Source of the DNA: Orobanche coerulescens
Lineage: Eukaryota; Streptophyta; Magnoliopsida; Lamiales; Orobanchaceae
Direction of reading: 5' to 3'
Assembly (NCBI GenBank): GCA_033398695.1
Contig: CM065804.1
Location: forward strand, 52,731,501 to 52,795,500
DNA length: 64,000 nt
A program made the translations under genes and the position numbers. The stretch's first letter is position 1. Every line of letters begins with the position of its first letter. Below, piece after piece: positions 1-10,321 of the stretch. The notes beneath the pieces were generated by a model that was not told where the DNA came from, did no database searches, and saw nothing but the letters and a program-made list of their open reading frames with translations.

Positions 1-123
1 TGTAAAATTGAGGGTATTTTGTTTTAATGGGAATATTTTTTGAGAAATAAAATGTGACTAAATACTTTGCATATGAATTTTGTAGATAATAGAATGGCAT
101 AAAACAACATATCTACCATTTCA

Positions 124-950
124 TTGCGATCCGTCCTTGAGAAGGACAAGTTCAAAGAAAACGGCAACAACTATCTGGATTGGATCTGGAGCTTGAGAAT
201 AGTTCTCAAGCAAGAAAATTTGTATGTTCTTGAGGAAGAAATTCCCGATGAGCCTGCTGACAATGCTAACAAAGCAACAAAAGATAAACGGATGAAACAT
301 TATGATGATCCATTGATGTCAGTTGTCTTATGTTGGCTACCATTTATCCAGAACTTCAGAAGAATCTGGAAGAAATGGAATCTTATGAGCTTAATGCTCA
401 CCTCAAGAAAACTTTCTCGAATCATGCTAGACAAGAGAGGTATGAGACCTTTAAAGCCTTGTATGATTGCAAGATGGTTGAGGGGATATCTGTCAGTGCT
501 TATGTACTCAAGATAAAAGGATATATTGATCATCTTGATAGGCTCGGTTTTCACTTTCTAAGGAGCACTCCAGGGATGTGATCCTAAACTCATTACTCGA
601 CAGCTTCGATCAGTTCATTATGAACTATAATATGAATGAGATGGAGAAGTCCATTGCTGAGCTGCATGGGATGCTTAAAACAGCTGAGCAGAATATTAAG
701 AAGAAACCAAGCCACGTGCTAATGGTCAGCAAAGGGAATTTCTTCAAGAACAAAGGCAAGGGCAAGGGTAATGCAAAAGTTGCCAAATCTAAAGACCATA
801 CTAAGCCGGTTTTCAAGACTAAAGCTCCCAAAGATAGAAATTACCATCATTGCGATAAATCAGGACATTGGAAAAGAAATTGCAAGGTTTACTTGGAAGA
901 GCTAAATCATACCAAGGGCAGTGAGACTGCCAAAGGTATATTTGTTATAG
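124..950 (+). pseudogene. Copia-1 Gag (broken)
   Basis: This is the capsid/nucleocapsid precursor of a copia element. The N-terminal part (from 124) has the gag pattern in which a short segment with NYLDW precedes a Leu/Val-rich helix. The frame shifts near 330 and is interrupted again near 580, then continues through a Lys/Gly-rich basic stretch (KGKGKG near 755) into a CCHC-type zinc knuckle at about 842-883. The knuckle's first Cys position reads Tyr, so the Zn site is probably lost. The start at 124 is uncertain because the ATG follows only about 120 bp of visible leader. Gag was translated in one long frame with protease. Confidence 0.75.
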
Positions 951-2336
951 AAGTTAACTTATCTACTTCTACCTCCTGGGTATTGGATACTGGATGTGGA
1001 TCTCACATTTGTATAAATGTGCAGGGTTTGAGAAGCAGTAAAGAGCTGAAGAAAGGAAAAATGGATCTAAGAGTTAGCAATGGAGCAAGAGTTGCTGCAC
1101 TAGCCGTATCAACTTATGATCCAGTTTTACCCAATGGGCTTTTGTTAGTTTTGAACAATTGCTATTATGCTCCTGCTATGAATAGGAATATTATTTCAGT
1201 TTCTACATTAGATTGTGAAGGTTACAGTTTTCTTATTAAGAATAAGATTATTCGTATTTTCTTTGATGACTTGCTTTATGGTACTACAAAATTATATACT
1301 GGCCTTTACAATATTGATCTAGATGGGTCCAACACTTTGGAAGTCTATAACAATGGAACCAAGAAACCTAATCCTAATGATTCTAATCCGACTTACTTAT
1401 GGTACTGTCGACTTGGTCACATAAACGAGAAACGCATTTCTAAACTCCATAACGATGGACTTTTAGACTCTTTTGACTATGAGTCATATGGGACATGCGA
1501 ATCTTGTTTATTGGGCAAGATGACAAAGAATCCTTTCACCGGTCATGGAGAAAGGGCTAGTGGTCTATTAGGCTTAGTACATACTGATGTATGCGGACCT
1601 CTTAGCACTCATGCCAGAGGCGGATACCAATACTTCATCACATTTACCGATGATTTTAGCTGGTATGGATATGTTTATCTTATGAAGCATAAACATGAAT
1701 CTTTTAAAATATTCAAAATATTCTAGAATGAAGTACAGAATCAACCTAGCAAGACAATTAAAGCCCTTTGATCGGATCGAGGTGGTGAAATACTTGAGCC
1801 AAGAATTAGATGATCATCTTAGGAGTTGTGGAATTGTTTCACAACTTACTCCTCCTAGAATACCTCAACAAAACAGAGTGTACGAGAGGAGGAATCGAAC
1901 TTTATTAGATATGGTTCGATCCATGATGAGTCTAACGGAGCTTCCATTATCATTTTGGCGCCATGCCTTAGAAACAGCAGCATTCACCCTTAACCGTGTT
2001 CCATCTAAAACAGTTGAAAAGACACCATTTAAGAAATGGACTGGTAAGAGACCAAACTTGTCTTTTCTAAAGATCTGGGGTTGCGAAGCGTTCGTAAGGC
2101 ACCAAGTGTTTGACAAACTGGCAGCCAGATCTAAAAGATGTTTAATTGTGGGATATCCTAAGGAAACTAAAGGATGCTACTTTTACAAGCCCACAGAGAA
2201 CAAAGTGTTTGTTGCTCGAAATGCTGTCTTCTTAGGAAGGGAATTTATTTCAAAAAGAGACAGTGGAAGAAGATTAATTCTCGAGGAAACTCGAGAACCC
2301 CAAGAAGACATTGCTTCACCGATGGAAACTGAATAG
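951..2336 (+). pseudogene. Copia-1 protease and integrase (broken)
   Basis: The protease active site is DTG at 985-993, within the copia pattern WVLDTGCGSHIC. A GAG-pre-integrase segment follows (LWYCRLGH near 1400) with a CESCLLGK motif, then the integrase core opening with HTDVCGPL near 1580 and YQYFITFTDD near 1628. A frameshift near 1726 ends the first ORF. The integrase continues in another frame from about 1735 through SQLTPP and an ERRNRTLLDMVRSM motif to about 2336. The second catalytic Asp region is disturbed (FDRIE near 1768 where the family has an SDRGGEY-like motif). The integrase is therefore very likely inactive. Confidence 0.8.
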
Positions 2337-2379
2337 GCTCAAACATTAGTTGAAGAGCCAGTTCAAAGTACACAAGTCC

Positions 2380-3021
2380 CTCGCAGATATGATAGGGTGC
2401 GACCTGAACAGAGAGATATGGGTATCTCGTAATAGAGGATTATGATGCATCACTCATAGATGATGAGCCTAGTACCTATACAAAAGCTGTTTCAGGACCA
2501 GAGTCCGAGGAATGGCTAGAAGCCATGACGTCAGAGATGCAGTCCATGTATGACAATCAAGTTTGGAACTTGATAGATCCACATGAGGGTGTTAAAACCA
2601 TTGTGTGAGAATGGGTCTTCAAAAAAATAAAGACATGGACGATAATCTGCAAGCGTATAAATCTATAATAGGGGAAAAAGGTTATACACAGATTCATGGT
2701 GTTACTATGATGAGACTTTTTCGCCAGTAGTCATGCTTAAATCAATTAGGATTTTATTTGCCATTGCCGCATACTATGATTATGAAATATGGCAAATGGG
2801 TGTCAAAATAGCGTTTCTTAATGGAAACTTACTCGAGGATGTGTACATGACACAACCTGAGGGTTTTGATCATCCAGAAAATTCTAAAAAGGTTTACAAG
2901 ATTCAAATATCTACTTATGGGTTGAAGCAGGCTTCACGGAGCTGGAATCTTCGTTTTGAAGAAACTGTCAAAGAGTTTGGGTTTATTCAAAATGAATATG
3001 CATGTGTGTATAATAAGGTTA
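2380..3021 (+). pseudogene. Copia-1 reverse transcriptase, N-terminal half
   Basis: This is the first half of the copia reverse transcriptase. From 2733 it reads in one frame with the canonical YEIWQM-V-AFLNG and YGLKQASRSWN motifs. The first catalytic Asp of the palm (QMDVKTAFLNG in related elements) is Gly at 2799-2801, so polymerase activity should be abolished. Upstream, 2390-2730 holds the EEWLEAM/VWNLID segment with stops at several places. The frame ends where Gypsy-1 enters after 3021 and resumes at 12669. Confidence 0.8.
3017..3021 (+). repeat. Target-site duplication of Gypsy-1, left copy (GGTTA)
   Basis: GGTTA lies immediately left of the TGTAATACCC start of the LTR and is repeated at 12669-12673 just after the TGTTACA end. 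A 5-bp duplication is usual for Ty3/gypsy integrase. Confidence 0.95.
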
Positions 3022-3171
3022 TGTAATACCCGAGATTTTTGATTTGTATTTGGAACTTGTGATATTGTAATTATTGCATTTTGATCTGAATATTATTCTC
3101 CTTATTTCATAATCCGGTATTGTTGAGCGCATGATTTCATGAATGTGATTTAAATTGTGATTCTGCGCATG

Positions 3172-3462
3172 TAGCGCACGCTATCGACTAAGTGTAGCGT
3201 ACGCTAACTTGGATCCATAGCGCACACTGTGAAGGAACCTTAGCGCACGCTATACGTGGTCAATATGATTGAGACGTGTTGGTAGGTGAGATCAGGCCGG
3301 GGATCTTGGTCGGATTATGTCGGGATGAACCTGGACGGCTTTCGGAAAAAATCCAAGTCAACGCGTTAGCGCACACTACTCATATGAGGATAGCGCACGC
3401 TAAAGACCGAGTACAGTGAAATCAGTAGAGTTTCAAATAGCCGTATGGACTAGCGCACGCTA
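3172..3462 (+). promoter_or_regulatory. Phased TAGCGCACGCTA array upstream of the Gypsy-1 TATA box
   Basis: Copies of the 12-bp near-palindrome start at 3172, 3195, 3218 and 3241 (steps of exactly 23), then 3367 and 3391 (24), then 3451. The last ends 12 bp before the TATA box. In the 3' LTR an extra copy restores the 23-bp dimer before TATA. The position in U3 directly upstream of a core promoter suggests a binding-site array; the protein is unknown. Confidence 0.75.
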
Positions 3463-3474
3463 ATAACCATTTTC

Positions 3475-3482
3475 TATATATA
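3475..3482 (+). promoter_or_regulatory. TATA box of the Gypsy-1 5' LTR
   Basis: TATATATA follows the last dodecamer by 12 bp. It precedes a pyrimidine-rich stretch where plant LTR transcripts commonly begin; the start site itself is inferred. Confidence 0.6.
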
Positions 3483-4180
3483 GGACATCATCCTTTTTCA
3501 TATTTTCAGACTTTTCACTTCCCACATCCGAATTCTTGAACTTAGAGAGTCACTCTCTTCATCCTAAACACTTCATATCAGCATCCTAGCTCGTGTTGAA
3601 GATTGTAGATCATTGGGGATTGGTGTTCAAGCCTTCGGCGTTGGATTACTTCGAGTTCCTTCGTGTTCTTCGCTACTTTGAGGTAGGTGATTCTTCGCCA
3701 ATATTAGTAGTATTCTGAAGGACGTTTTGATCATGTTTTGGGATTACCTAGTCAGTTAAATTCATAAGTAGTCGAACATCATGTGTTAGAAGGATATTTT
3801 CGATGTTTCGGTACTTATTCATCGTATAAACCATTGAACCTTTTAGTGTTTGAACTCCTAGCATATTTTGAAGCTTCAAACCGATTTGTGACCAGTATAT
3901 GGAGATTTTCAAAGTTCTTATGTCTTTACATAAAGGAATCATACGTTTAGGGACATGTGACGGATTGAACTTAGGATATTCCTTGAAAATCAAGATGAAT
4001 TATGGTGTTGTGATGGTTATGCGAAACCTTGTATCTCGTAGTCGTTTAATCCGTATAGAACTTTCACAAAACCTTATGAGCATGATATGCACGGGGATGA
4101 CATGTATTATCACCATAGAATTCATGAGTACATCACCATTAGATCAAGTTTTCTGCGAGTAGTAATCTGCCATGCACGGT

Positions 4181-4395
4181 TAGCGCACGCTAACATATGT
4201 AAGTTAACGTGCGCTATCGGGAATAAGTTAACGCACGCTACGTTTGGTACGTAACGTACGTTATGTTATCAGTCGAGTCAGTCGGCTGATCAGAGAGAAC
4301 TGTCAGTCCATGGCTAGCGTACGCTAGACTTAGACGATAGCGTACGCTAACAGGCAGGCTTAGCGCACGTTACGTAGAGTACGTAGCGTACGCTA
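4181..4395 (+). promoter_or_regulatory. Second dodecamer array in the Gypsy-1 5' LTR
   Basis: Two tetrads of the same 12-bp motif lie about 700 bp downstream of the TATA box. Starts are 4181, 4205, 4229, 4252, then a 63-bp step to 4315, 4338, 4361, 4384. Variants include TAACGTACGTTA, which is still a perfect palindrome. Confidence 0.7.
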
Positions 4396-4767
4396 AGTGG
4401 TTCAGGCAGATTGCATATTTAGAGCTTTTGGCCATAGGCCGGATTGATAGGAAATCGTTCGACTTGAGATGAATTCTATATCATTTCTTTTATTAAGGTT
4501 CAAGCTTGCTACGTTGATCGAAGGAGGCGGCCTTCGAGTGTGTTGAGATCATGAAGTGTTTCGTTCTTGCCATCTTCGAGGCAAGTGTCGTAATGTGTTA
4601 ATATTGGTATTTTTGAGCATGTGTGTGGTTTATTCATGTTGTTGAACATGAGATTTATTTCGTTGAATTGTCATGATATTCGTTATCTAGTGTTTGTATG
4701 TTCATGTTGATGGACATAGCGATTTGGCATATATGTATGCATGAGTTGCGTTTGTGTATGTTGTGCG

Positions 4768-4935
4768 ATCTATGCTGAGAGCGCTGGATCGGATGTCCAC
4801 CTCGTGTTGGTCCGACGGGATCATCTTGGGATCTAGGCTGAAGGCGCTGGATCATTGGACGGGTTATTTCCACCTCGTGTTGGTCCGACGGGATCATCTT
4901 GGGATCTATGCTGAGGGCGCTGGATCATTGGAATA
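4768..4935 (+). repeat. About 73-bp tandem repeat in the Gypsy-1 5' LTR
   Basis: The block CCACCTCGTGTTGGTCCGAC...GGCGCTGGATCATTGG occurs at 4797 and again at 4870, with a partial copy before them. The 3' LTR has the same duplication near 12050-12183. Confidence 0.8.
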
Positions 4936-5420
4936 CCCTTGCTGTGTTAATGGAATCTTTTGGATTCGCATTATCGGATTCCGGTAGCGGAAGTCCGTGT
5001 GGTGTATCTTGTTATGTATTGTTGATGCATATTTGATTTGTTTAAATGATACTTGTACTAGCATCGTTTTGATAACCCCTTCGGGGGTGGACATTTGTTT
5101 TGATGTTCAGGTAGCCGAGGAGCGGGAAAACGACCGCGATCTGCGATGTGACGATGAAGGGGTTCAGTGATGTTTTTTGTTGTTGGTGATTTGTCTTCTT
5201 GGTTTAATTTCAGTACTTGAGTACGCGTGTCTTATTAATATCATTTCGATATGGTTGTATTAATTAACTCGTTGAACCCGTTGGAACCGGTTTTGTAAAC
5301 TTGAATTTCCGTGGTATTGATGTCTTATATTTACATTTCTTTTATTTAGACTTGTAAATCCTTACTTAAAGGGTTTACGGCACTGTAACTATTCCGAATA
5401 TCTCTGGGTGTTACAGAATA

Positions 5421-5432
5421 TGGTATCAGAGC
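5421..5432 (+). other. Gypsy-1 primer binding site, initiator tRNA-Met
   Basis: TGGTATCAGAGC begins 5 bp after the LTR end and is the complement of the 3' end of plant initiator tRNA-Met, the usual primer of plant LTR retrotransposons. Confidence 0.9.
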
Positions 5433-5660
5433 TAAGATTCATGGATATCTTGGCAGTCGGGTTTTAAGTTGGGTCTGTTTACGTTATTGATTTACGAGTC
5501 GTTCGTAACATCACTGTTCAGCCAAAAGTCGTCATGTGGACCGTGGTTGTAAGTCTCCTAATCTCTTGTACTACCGTTTTACTTAATTCTGTTTTGTGAG
5601 TATTGACGGGCTTTATTTTTGAAAATTTTGTCTTGGATATTGAGAAGTTGTGTTTTCAGT

Positions 5661-6850
5661 ATGTTGAAAGGGGGTCGTGGACGCGGACGTGGAAATATGA
5701 GACAGGAGGATTCCGCAACTACCCCAGAATTATCGGATAGTAGAACCGATTCCCATTCTGGAGGGCAGCAGGGATCGGCGAATGACGACGCAAATCCTAA
5801 CATGCCGGGAGTGCTTCAACAGGTGGTGGATCAAATAAACCAGTTCGCTCAGGTAGTTGACCGCATGCAGACAGCGATGGGACAGCAGCACCACGAGGAT
5901 AACCGGGGAGACAGATGGCTTGCTGAGGTGGTCAAATTGCACCCGCCAAAGTTTGATGGATCTGCTGAGGCACTTACTTGGGATCATTGGCTAAATGAGT
6001 TAGAGAAAATATTCGCGGGTATTAACTGTCCCGAGGACCGGAAGGTTCCCATTGCCCAGTATTTTCTAACTGGGGAGGCCTTTGACTGGTGGGAAGCTAT
6101 TCGGCCCGAGAATCATAATGCGGAGTGGACGGAATTCAAAATAATGATGGAAGCACAGTATTGTCCTCGTCTAGTTAGAGAGGCAAAAATCCGAGAGTTT
6201 TTCTCACCACAGAGTTCGGAAGCAACTGTAACAGACATAATCAAAACTTTTAATCATCAGCTGACTTGTGTCCGATACTTGGTCAGAACGGAGGCAGAAA
6301 AGATTTTTCATTTCGATATGCGAATGAGGCCGGAGATTCAGCAGTACATGTCCGGATTCGAGTGTACTACGTTGCGATAGTATCAAGACAAAGCGCTGGC
6401 CTACGACATGAAAGAGGCGGCGGTGGAGAAATCAGTGGAGGCAAAGAAGCAGAAAGTGACCGTGACTTCTCATAAAACAAGAGTGGTGGGCCCCGCAAGG
6501 GCCAGTCTTCCTTTTATTCGGCTAGGAAACCTCCACATCCTTCTAGAGGTGGAAAGAAGTTCCGGACAACATCAGCCGTTTCGGACGCATCAAAGAAATG
6601 CTACAATTGTGGTCGAGCAGGGCATATTCGACGTGATTGCCCCGCATCTTCTGTGACTTGTTACGATTGTGGGCAAGAAGGGCACCGTGCGGCTTTCTGT
6701 GGAGTTGCTACTAGATCTTTTGGTAATCGCACACCAGCGCCAGTTCCAAAGGAGATAAGTGTGAACCAGACGCAGCAGAGTGGATTTCAGCAGCAAAATA
6801 TTGGGAAGAGATAGACATCCAGTGCTGGGTCTGTTCCTCCGTGCCTGTAC
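5661..6850 (+). pseudogene. Gypsy-1 Gag (broken)
   Basis: This is the structural protein of the element. The start at 5661 gives an N-terminus beginning in an Arg/Gly-rich tract (GGRGRGRGN), shared in style by Gypsy-2 and Gypsy-3; an ATG at 5619 in the same frame is possible but adds 14 unrelated residues. The retrotransposon-gag core follows (FDGSAEALTWDHWLNELEKIF, AFDWWEA). A stop at 6378-6380 breaks the frame, which continues as YQDKALAYDM-like sequence and then shifts. Two CCHC zinc knuckles lie at 6599-6640 (CYNCGRAGHIRRDC) and 6659-6700 (CYDCGQEGHRAAFC), both with all metal ligands. Confidence 0.8.
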
Positions 6851-6853
6851 GAG

Positions 6854-8720
6854 ATGAGGAAATATGACGATCAGAACACTGCTGTTGCATCAGGTACGAT
6901 TCAGATCCTTTTGCAACCAGTTAGTGTCTTATTCGATTCCGGAGCTACACATTCTTTCATATCATTGAACTGTGTTAATCGTTTAAAAATCTCGTGCTTA
7001 TTTGATTGTGAACCATATGTTGTGGGTTTGCCGAGCGGAGAGAGAATTGTGGGAACCCTAGAAACTAGAGATTTTCCAGTGTCTATAGGAGGGAGAGACT
7101 GGCCATCGAATCTTATTGTAGTTGACATTCATGGTAACGATTTAATTCTCGGAGACGATTGGCTCAACTGTTATGGAGCTATTCTGAATTATCGAAAGAG
7201 AGTCATTTCTATTATTGCTGAGGACGGATCTGAACATTTATTCAGAGGATGGAGAAAGGGAAGCTCGAGAAAATTGATCAAAGCGATGAAAGCTGTGAAA
7301 TTACTGAAGCAAGGATGTCATGGACTTTGGTGCTATGTCATGAAGAAAGAAGAAGGAATAGAACTCTCATCTATTCCAGTTGTGAATGAATTTTCAGAGA
7401 TATTCCCTGACGAACTACCTGGGTTACCTCCGCAGAGAGAAGTGGAGTTCACTATCGAATTAGAGCCTGGAGCCGCTCCTATTTCCAGATCACCATACTG
7501 CATGGCGCCAACCGAGATGTATGAACTAAAGAAGCAACTGGAGGAATTATTACAGAAGGGTTATATTCAACCTAGCGTTTCTCCTTGGGGAGCGCCCGTT
7601 CTCTTTGTCCGGAAGAAAGACGGATCCCTCCGACTGTGTATTGATTACAGGGAACTAAACAAAGTGACAATCAAGAACAAGTATCCTATACCTCGGATCG
7701 ATGACTTGTTTGATCAACTGCAAGGAGCAAGGGTATTCTCGAAGATTGACTTGCGATCAGGATACCATCAGTTGAGAATTAAGGAATCGGATATACCGAA
7801 ATCTACTTTCAGATCCCGGCACAGGCATTATGAATTTGTAGTGATGCCATTTGTACTTACCAATGCTCCTGCGGTATTTATGCAATTGATGAATCGGGTA
7901 TTCTTAGAATACTTGGATAAATTCGTGGTCGTCTTCATCGATGACATCTTGATCTATTAGAAAGATACAGAGGAGCATGCCGAGCATTTGCGTGTAGTTT
8001 TGAGCACCTTGAGGAAGGAGCAGCTGTATGCAAAGCTTTCGAAATGTGAGTTCTGGCTTAAGGAAGTAACCTTCCTTGGGCATGTGATATCAGCGGACGG
8101 AGTTTAGGTGGACCTGAAGAAAGTCAAAGCAATCTTAGAATGGGAAGCTCCTAATAACGTGAAAGAAGTCCGGAGTTTCTTAGGACTTGCTGGATATTAT
8201 CGCCGTTTTGTAGAGGGATTTTCCAAAATTGCCCGTCCGCTCACTCAGTTGTTACAGAAAACTCAAAAGTTCACGTGGGATGAGAAATGCCAGGCTGGTT
8301 TTGACGAACTTAAGAGGAGACTAACGACAGCACCTATATTAGCGTTACCAGATGGAACTGATGGATTCATGGTATACAGAGACGCTTCAAATCAGGGTCT
8401 GGGATGTGTACTGATGCAAAAGGATAAGGTGATTGCTTATGCCTGTCGGCAGTTGAAACCGTACGAGGTAAATTACCCAACTCATGATCTGAAGTTAGCA
8501 GCTGTGGTCTTTGCCTTGAAAATTTGGCGACATTACTTATACGGTACTCACTGTCAGATCTTTACATATCATAAAAGCCTCAAGTACATTTTCAGTCAGA
8601 AAGAATTAAACATGAGGCAAAGAAGGTGGTTGGAATTGATCAAGGATTACGACTTGGAAATTCTCTATCATCCGGGTAAAGCAAACGTTGTAGCCGATGC
8701 ATTGAGCCGTAAACCTGTTT
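6854..8720 (+). pseudogene. Gypsy-1 protease, reverse transcriptase and RNase H (nonsense mutations)
   Basis: The protease active site DSG is at 6935-6943 ([11 protein letters not shown]). A linker leads to the reverse transcriptase: [12 protein letters not shown] near 7415, [20 protein letters not shown] near 7630, the [14 protein letters not shown] motif near 7738, and the catalytic FIDD at 7934-7945. TAG stops follow at 7958-7960 and 8105-8107 in an otherwise continuous frame. RNase H follows ([12 protein letters not shown] near 8380, ALSRK near 8700) and keeps most landmarks; the position that is TDHKS in Gypsy-3 reads TYHKS here. The enzyme copies element RNA to DNA from the tRNA primer. 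Two isolated nonsense codons suggest recent inactivation. Confidence 0.88.
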
Positions 8721-10286
8721 CTCTTCGAGTGTTGGAAGCACTTACGTCCCAAACCAGCATTCAACGAGAACTGATCCACGAAGGGATTGAAGTATGGGCA
8801 CCAGAAATCCAAGGGCAACTATATGTGATGGAACTGACTTCATCATTAGTAGAGGAAATCAAATCTAAGCAGTTGAACGATTATCTGATCCTTTGGTTAT
8901 GTGACGAAGTAAAGAAAGGAAAGGCCCCAGGATTCGTGATACAAGATGATGGAGTTCTGAGATTTCAGAGTCGACTTTGCGTTCCCGATAATGATGAATT
9001 GTGATGAATTGAGACGGACAATTCTGAAGGAAGCTCACAGCGCGCCCTATTCTATTCACCCGGGCAGCAGTAAGATGTATAAGGATCTAAAACAAAACTA
9101 CTGGTGGGGGAATATGAAGAAGGATGTAGCAGAGTACGTTTCGAAGTGTTTGACTTGTCAGCAGGTTAGGATTGAACATCAGCGACCTGCCGGAATGTTA
9201 AAGCCGCTTCCGATCCCTGAGTGGAAGTGGGAGGACATCTCGATGGATTTCATCACCAGTATGCCAAGGACCAAGACGGGAATGAACATGATTTGGGTTG
9301 TAGTTGATCGACTAACCAAGTCGGCTCATTTCCTAGGAATTAAAGATACTTGGGGACCCGAGAAATTGGCGCGAGTATTTATTGCAGAGATAGTCAGATT
9401 GCATGGGACGCCGAAGACCATTATTTCAGATCGAGATGGTCGCTTCGTGTCGCACTTCTGGAAAGCAGTTCACAGGGCTTTGCGGACTGAGCTCAATTTT
9501 AGCACAGCTTATCATCCCCAAACGGACGGTCAGTCCGAAAGGACTATTCAAATAGTAGAAGACATGCTTAGAGCTTGTGCGCTGGATTGGTCAACTGATT
9601 GGGAAGTTCACTTGCCATTGATTGAATTCACCTATAACAATAGTTGGCATGCTTCTATTAAGAGGGCACCATTTGAAGCTTTGTACGGGAGAAGATGCCG
9701 ATCACCCTTGTGTTGGGATGATTCCTCGGACTTGATCGGGACGGAACCGGAATTGATAGTTCAGACTCAAGAGAAGATAGCTTTGATTCGAGAAAGACTG
9801 TTGACTGCCCAGAGTCGACAGAAGTCTTATGCAGACGTACGTCGTTGCCCTCTAGAGTTCGACATTGGGGACCACGTACTATTGAAGGTGTCTCCTACAC
9901 GAGGAATTTTCCGTTTTGGGAGGAAAGGCAAGCTAAGTCCAAGATATATCGGACCATTCGAGATCCTCGAGAGAGTTGGAGATTTAGCATACAGGTTGGC
10001 CTTACCGCCATCGCTGAGTCACGTTCACAATGTGTTTCACGTATCCCAATTGTGGAAGTATGTACCAGATCCCAGTCATATCATTGAGTTTGATGAGATC
10101 GAGATAGCTAATGATGGCATCTTCGAGGAGAGACCAATTAATATACTTGAGAGTCGGATCAAACAATTGAGGAATAAACCAATACCCTTGGTTAAAGTAC
10201 AACGGTCACGGCACGGAGTTGAAGAGGCCACTTGGGAAACGGAGGACAGTATGAAGACTAGATATCCAGAGTTGTTTTCATCTTAA
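8721..10286 (+). pseudogene. Gypsy-1 integrase with chromodomain-like tail (frameshifted)
   Basis: The integrase has the HHCC zinc domain (HPGSSKMYKDLKQNYWW to CLTCQQV near 9055-9165), then the core with MDFI near 9244, SDRDGRF near 9428 and QSERTIQ near 9532; all three acidic catalytic residues are present. GPY/F-type sequence (KLSPRYIGPFEIL near 9930) precedes a tail with ILESRIKQLRNK and EEATWETED, ending at the stop 10284-10286. The tail resembles the group of chromodomains that lack part of the aromatic cage. A 10-bp duplication at 8992-9011 shifts the frame between RNase H and integrase. Confidence 0.88.
8992..9011 (+). repeat. 10-bp tandem duplication breaking the Gypsy-1 pol frame
   Basis: TGATGAATTG occurs twice in direct succession (8992-9001 and 9002-9011). 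One extra unit shifts the pol frame by one base; the older frame ends at a TGA right there. Confidence 0.9.
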
Positions 10287-10309
10287 GTTTCGGGACGAAA
10301 CTTCTTTTT

Positions 10310-10321
10310 AGGGAGGAAGGG
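10310..10321 (+). other. Gypsy-1 polypurine tract
   Basis: AGGGAGGAAGGG abuts the TG start of the 3' LTR. Polypurine tracts prime plus-strand DNA synthesis. Confidence 0.9.

Larger units (their letters stand above)
3022..5415 (+). repeat. Gypsy-1 5' LTR
   Basis: It starts TGTAATACCC and ends GGGTGTTACA, inverted TG...CA ends shared with the copy at 10322-12668. It contains the dodecamer array, a TATA box, a second dodecamer array and a 73-bp tandem duplication. Compared with the 3' LTR it has lost one dodecamer unit near 3444 and keeps about 70 bp near 4690-4760 that the 3' LTR has lost. Small ORFs inside recur in both LTRs only because the LTRs are copies. Confidence 0.95.

Noticed and set aside
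3748..3993. An 81-codon minus-strand ORF conserved at 11065-11310
   Set aside because: Both lie at the same place in the two LTRs of Gypsy-1, so identity follows from LTR duplication. There is no protein-family signal and no equivalent in Gypsy-2 or Gypsy-3.
5421..5432. tRNA gene fragment (initiator Met)
   Set aside because: Only the 12-nt complement of the tRNA 3' end is present, immediately after an LTR. It is a primer binding site.
8108..9004. Separate gene starting after the stop at 8105-8107
   Set aside because: It continues the reverse transcriptase/RNase H frame of Gypsy-1 after a nonsense codon; there is no independent promoter or start.
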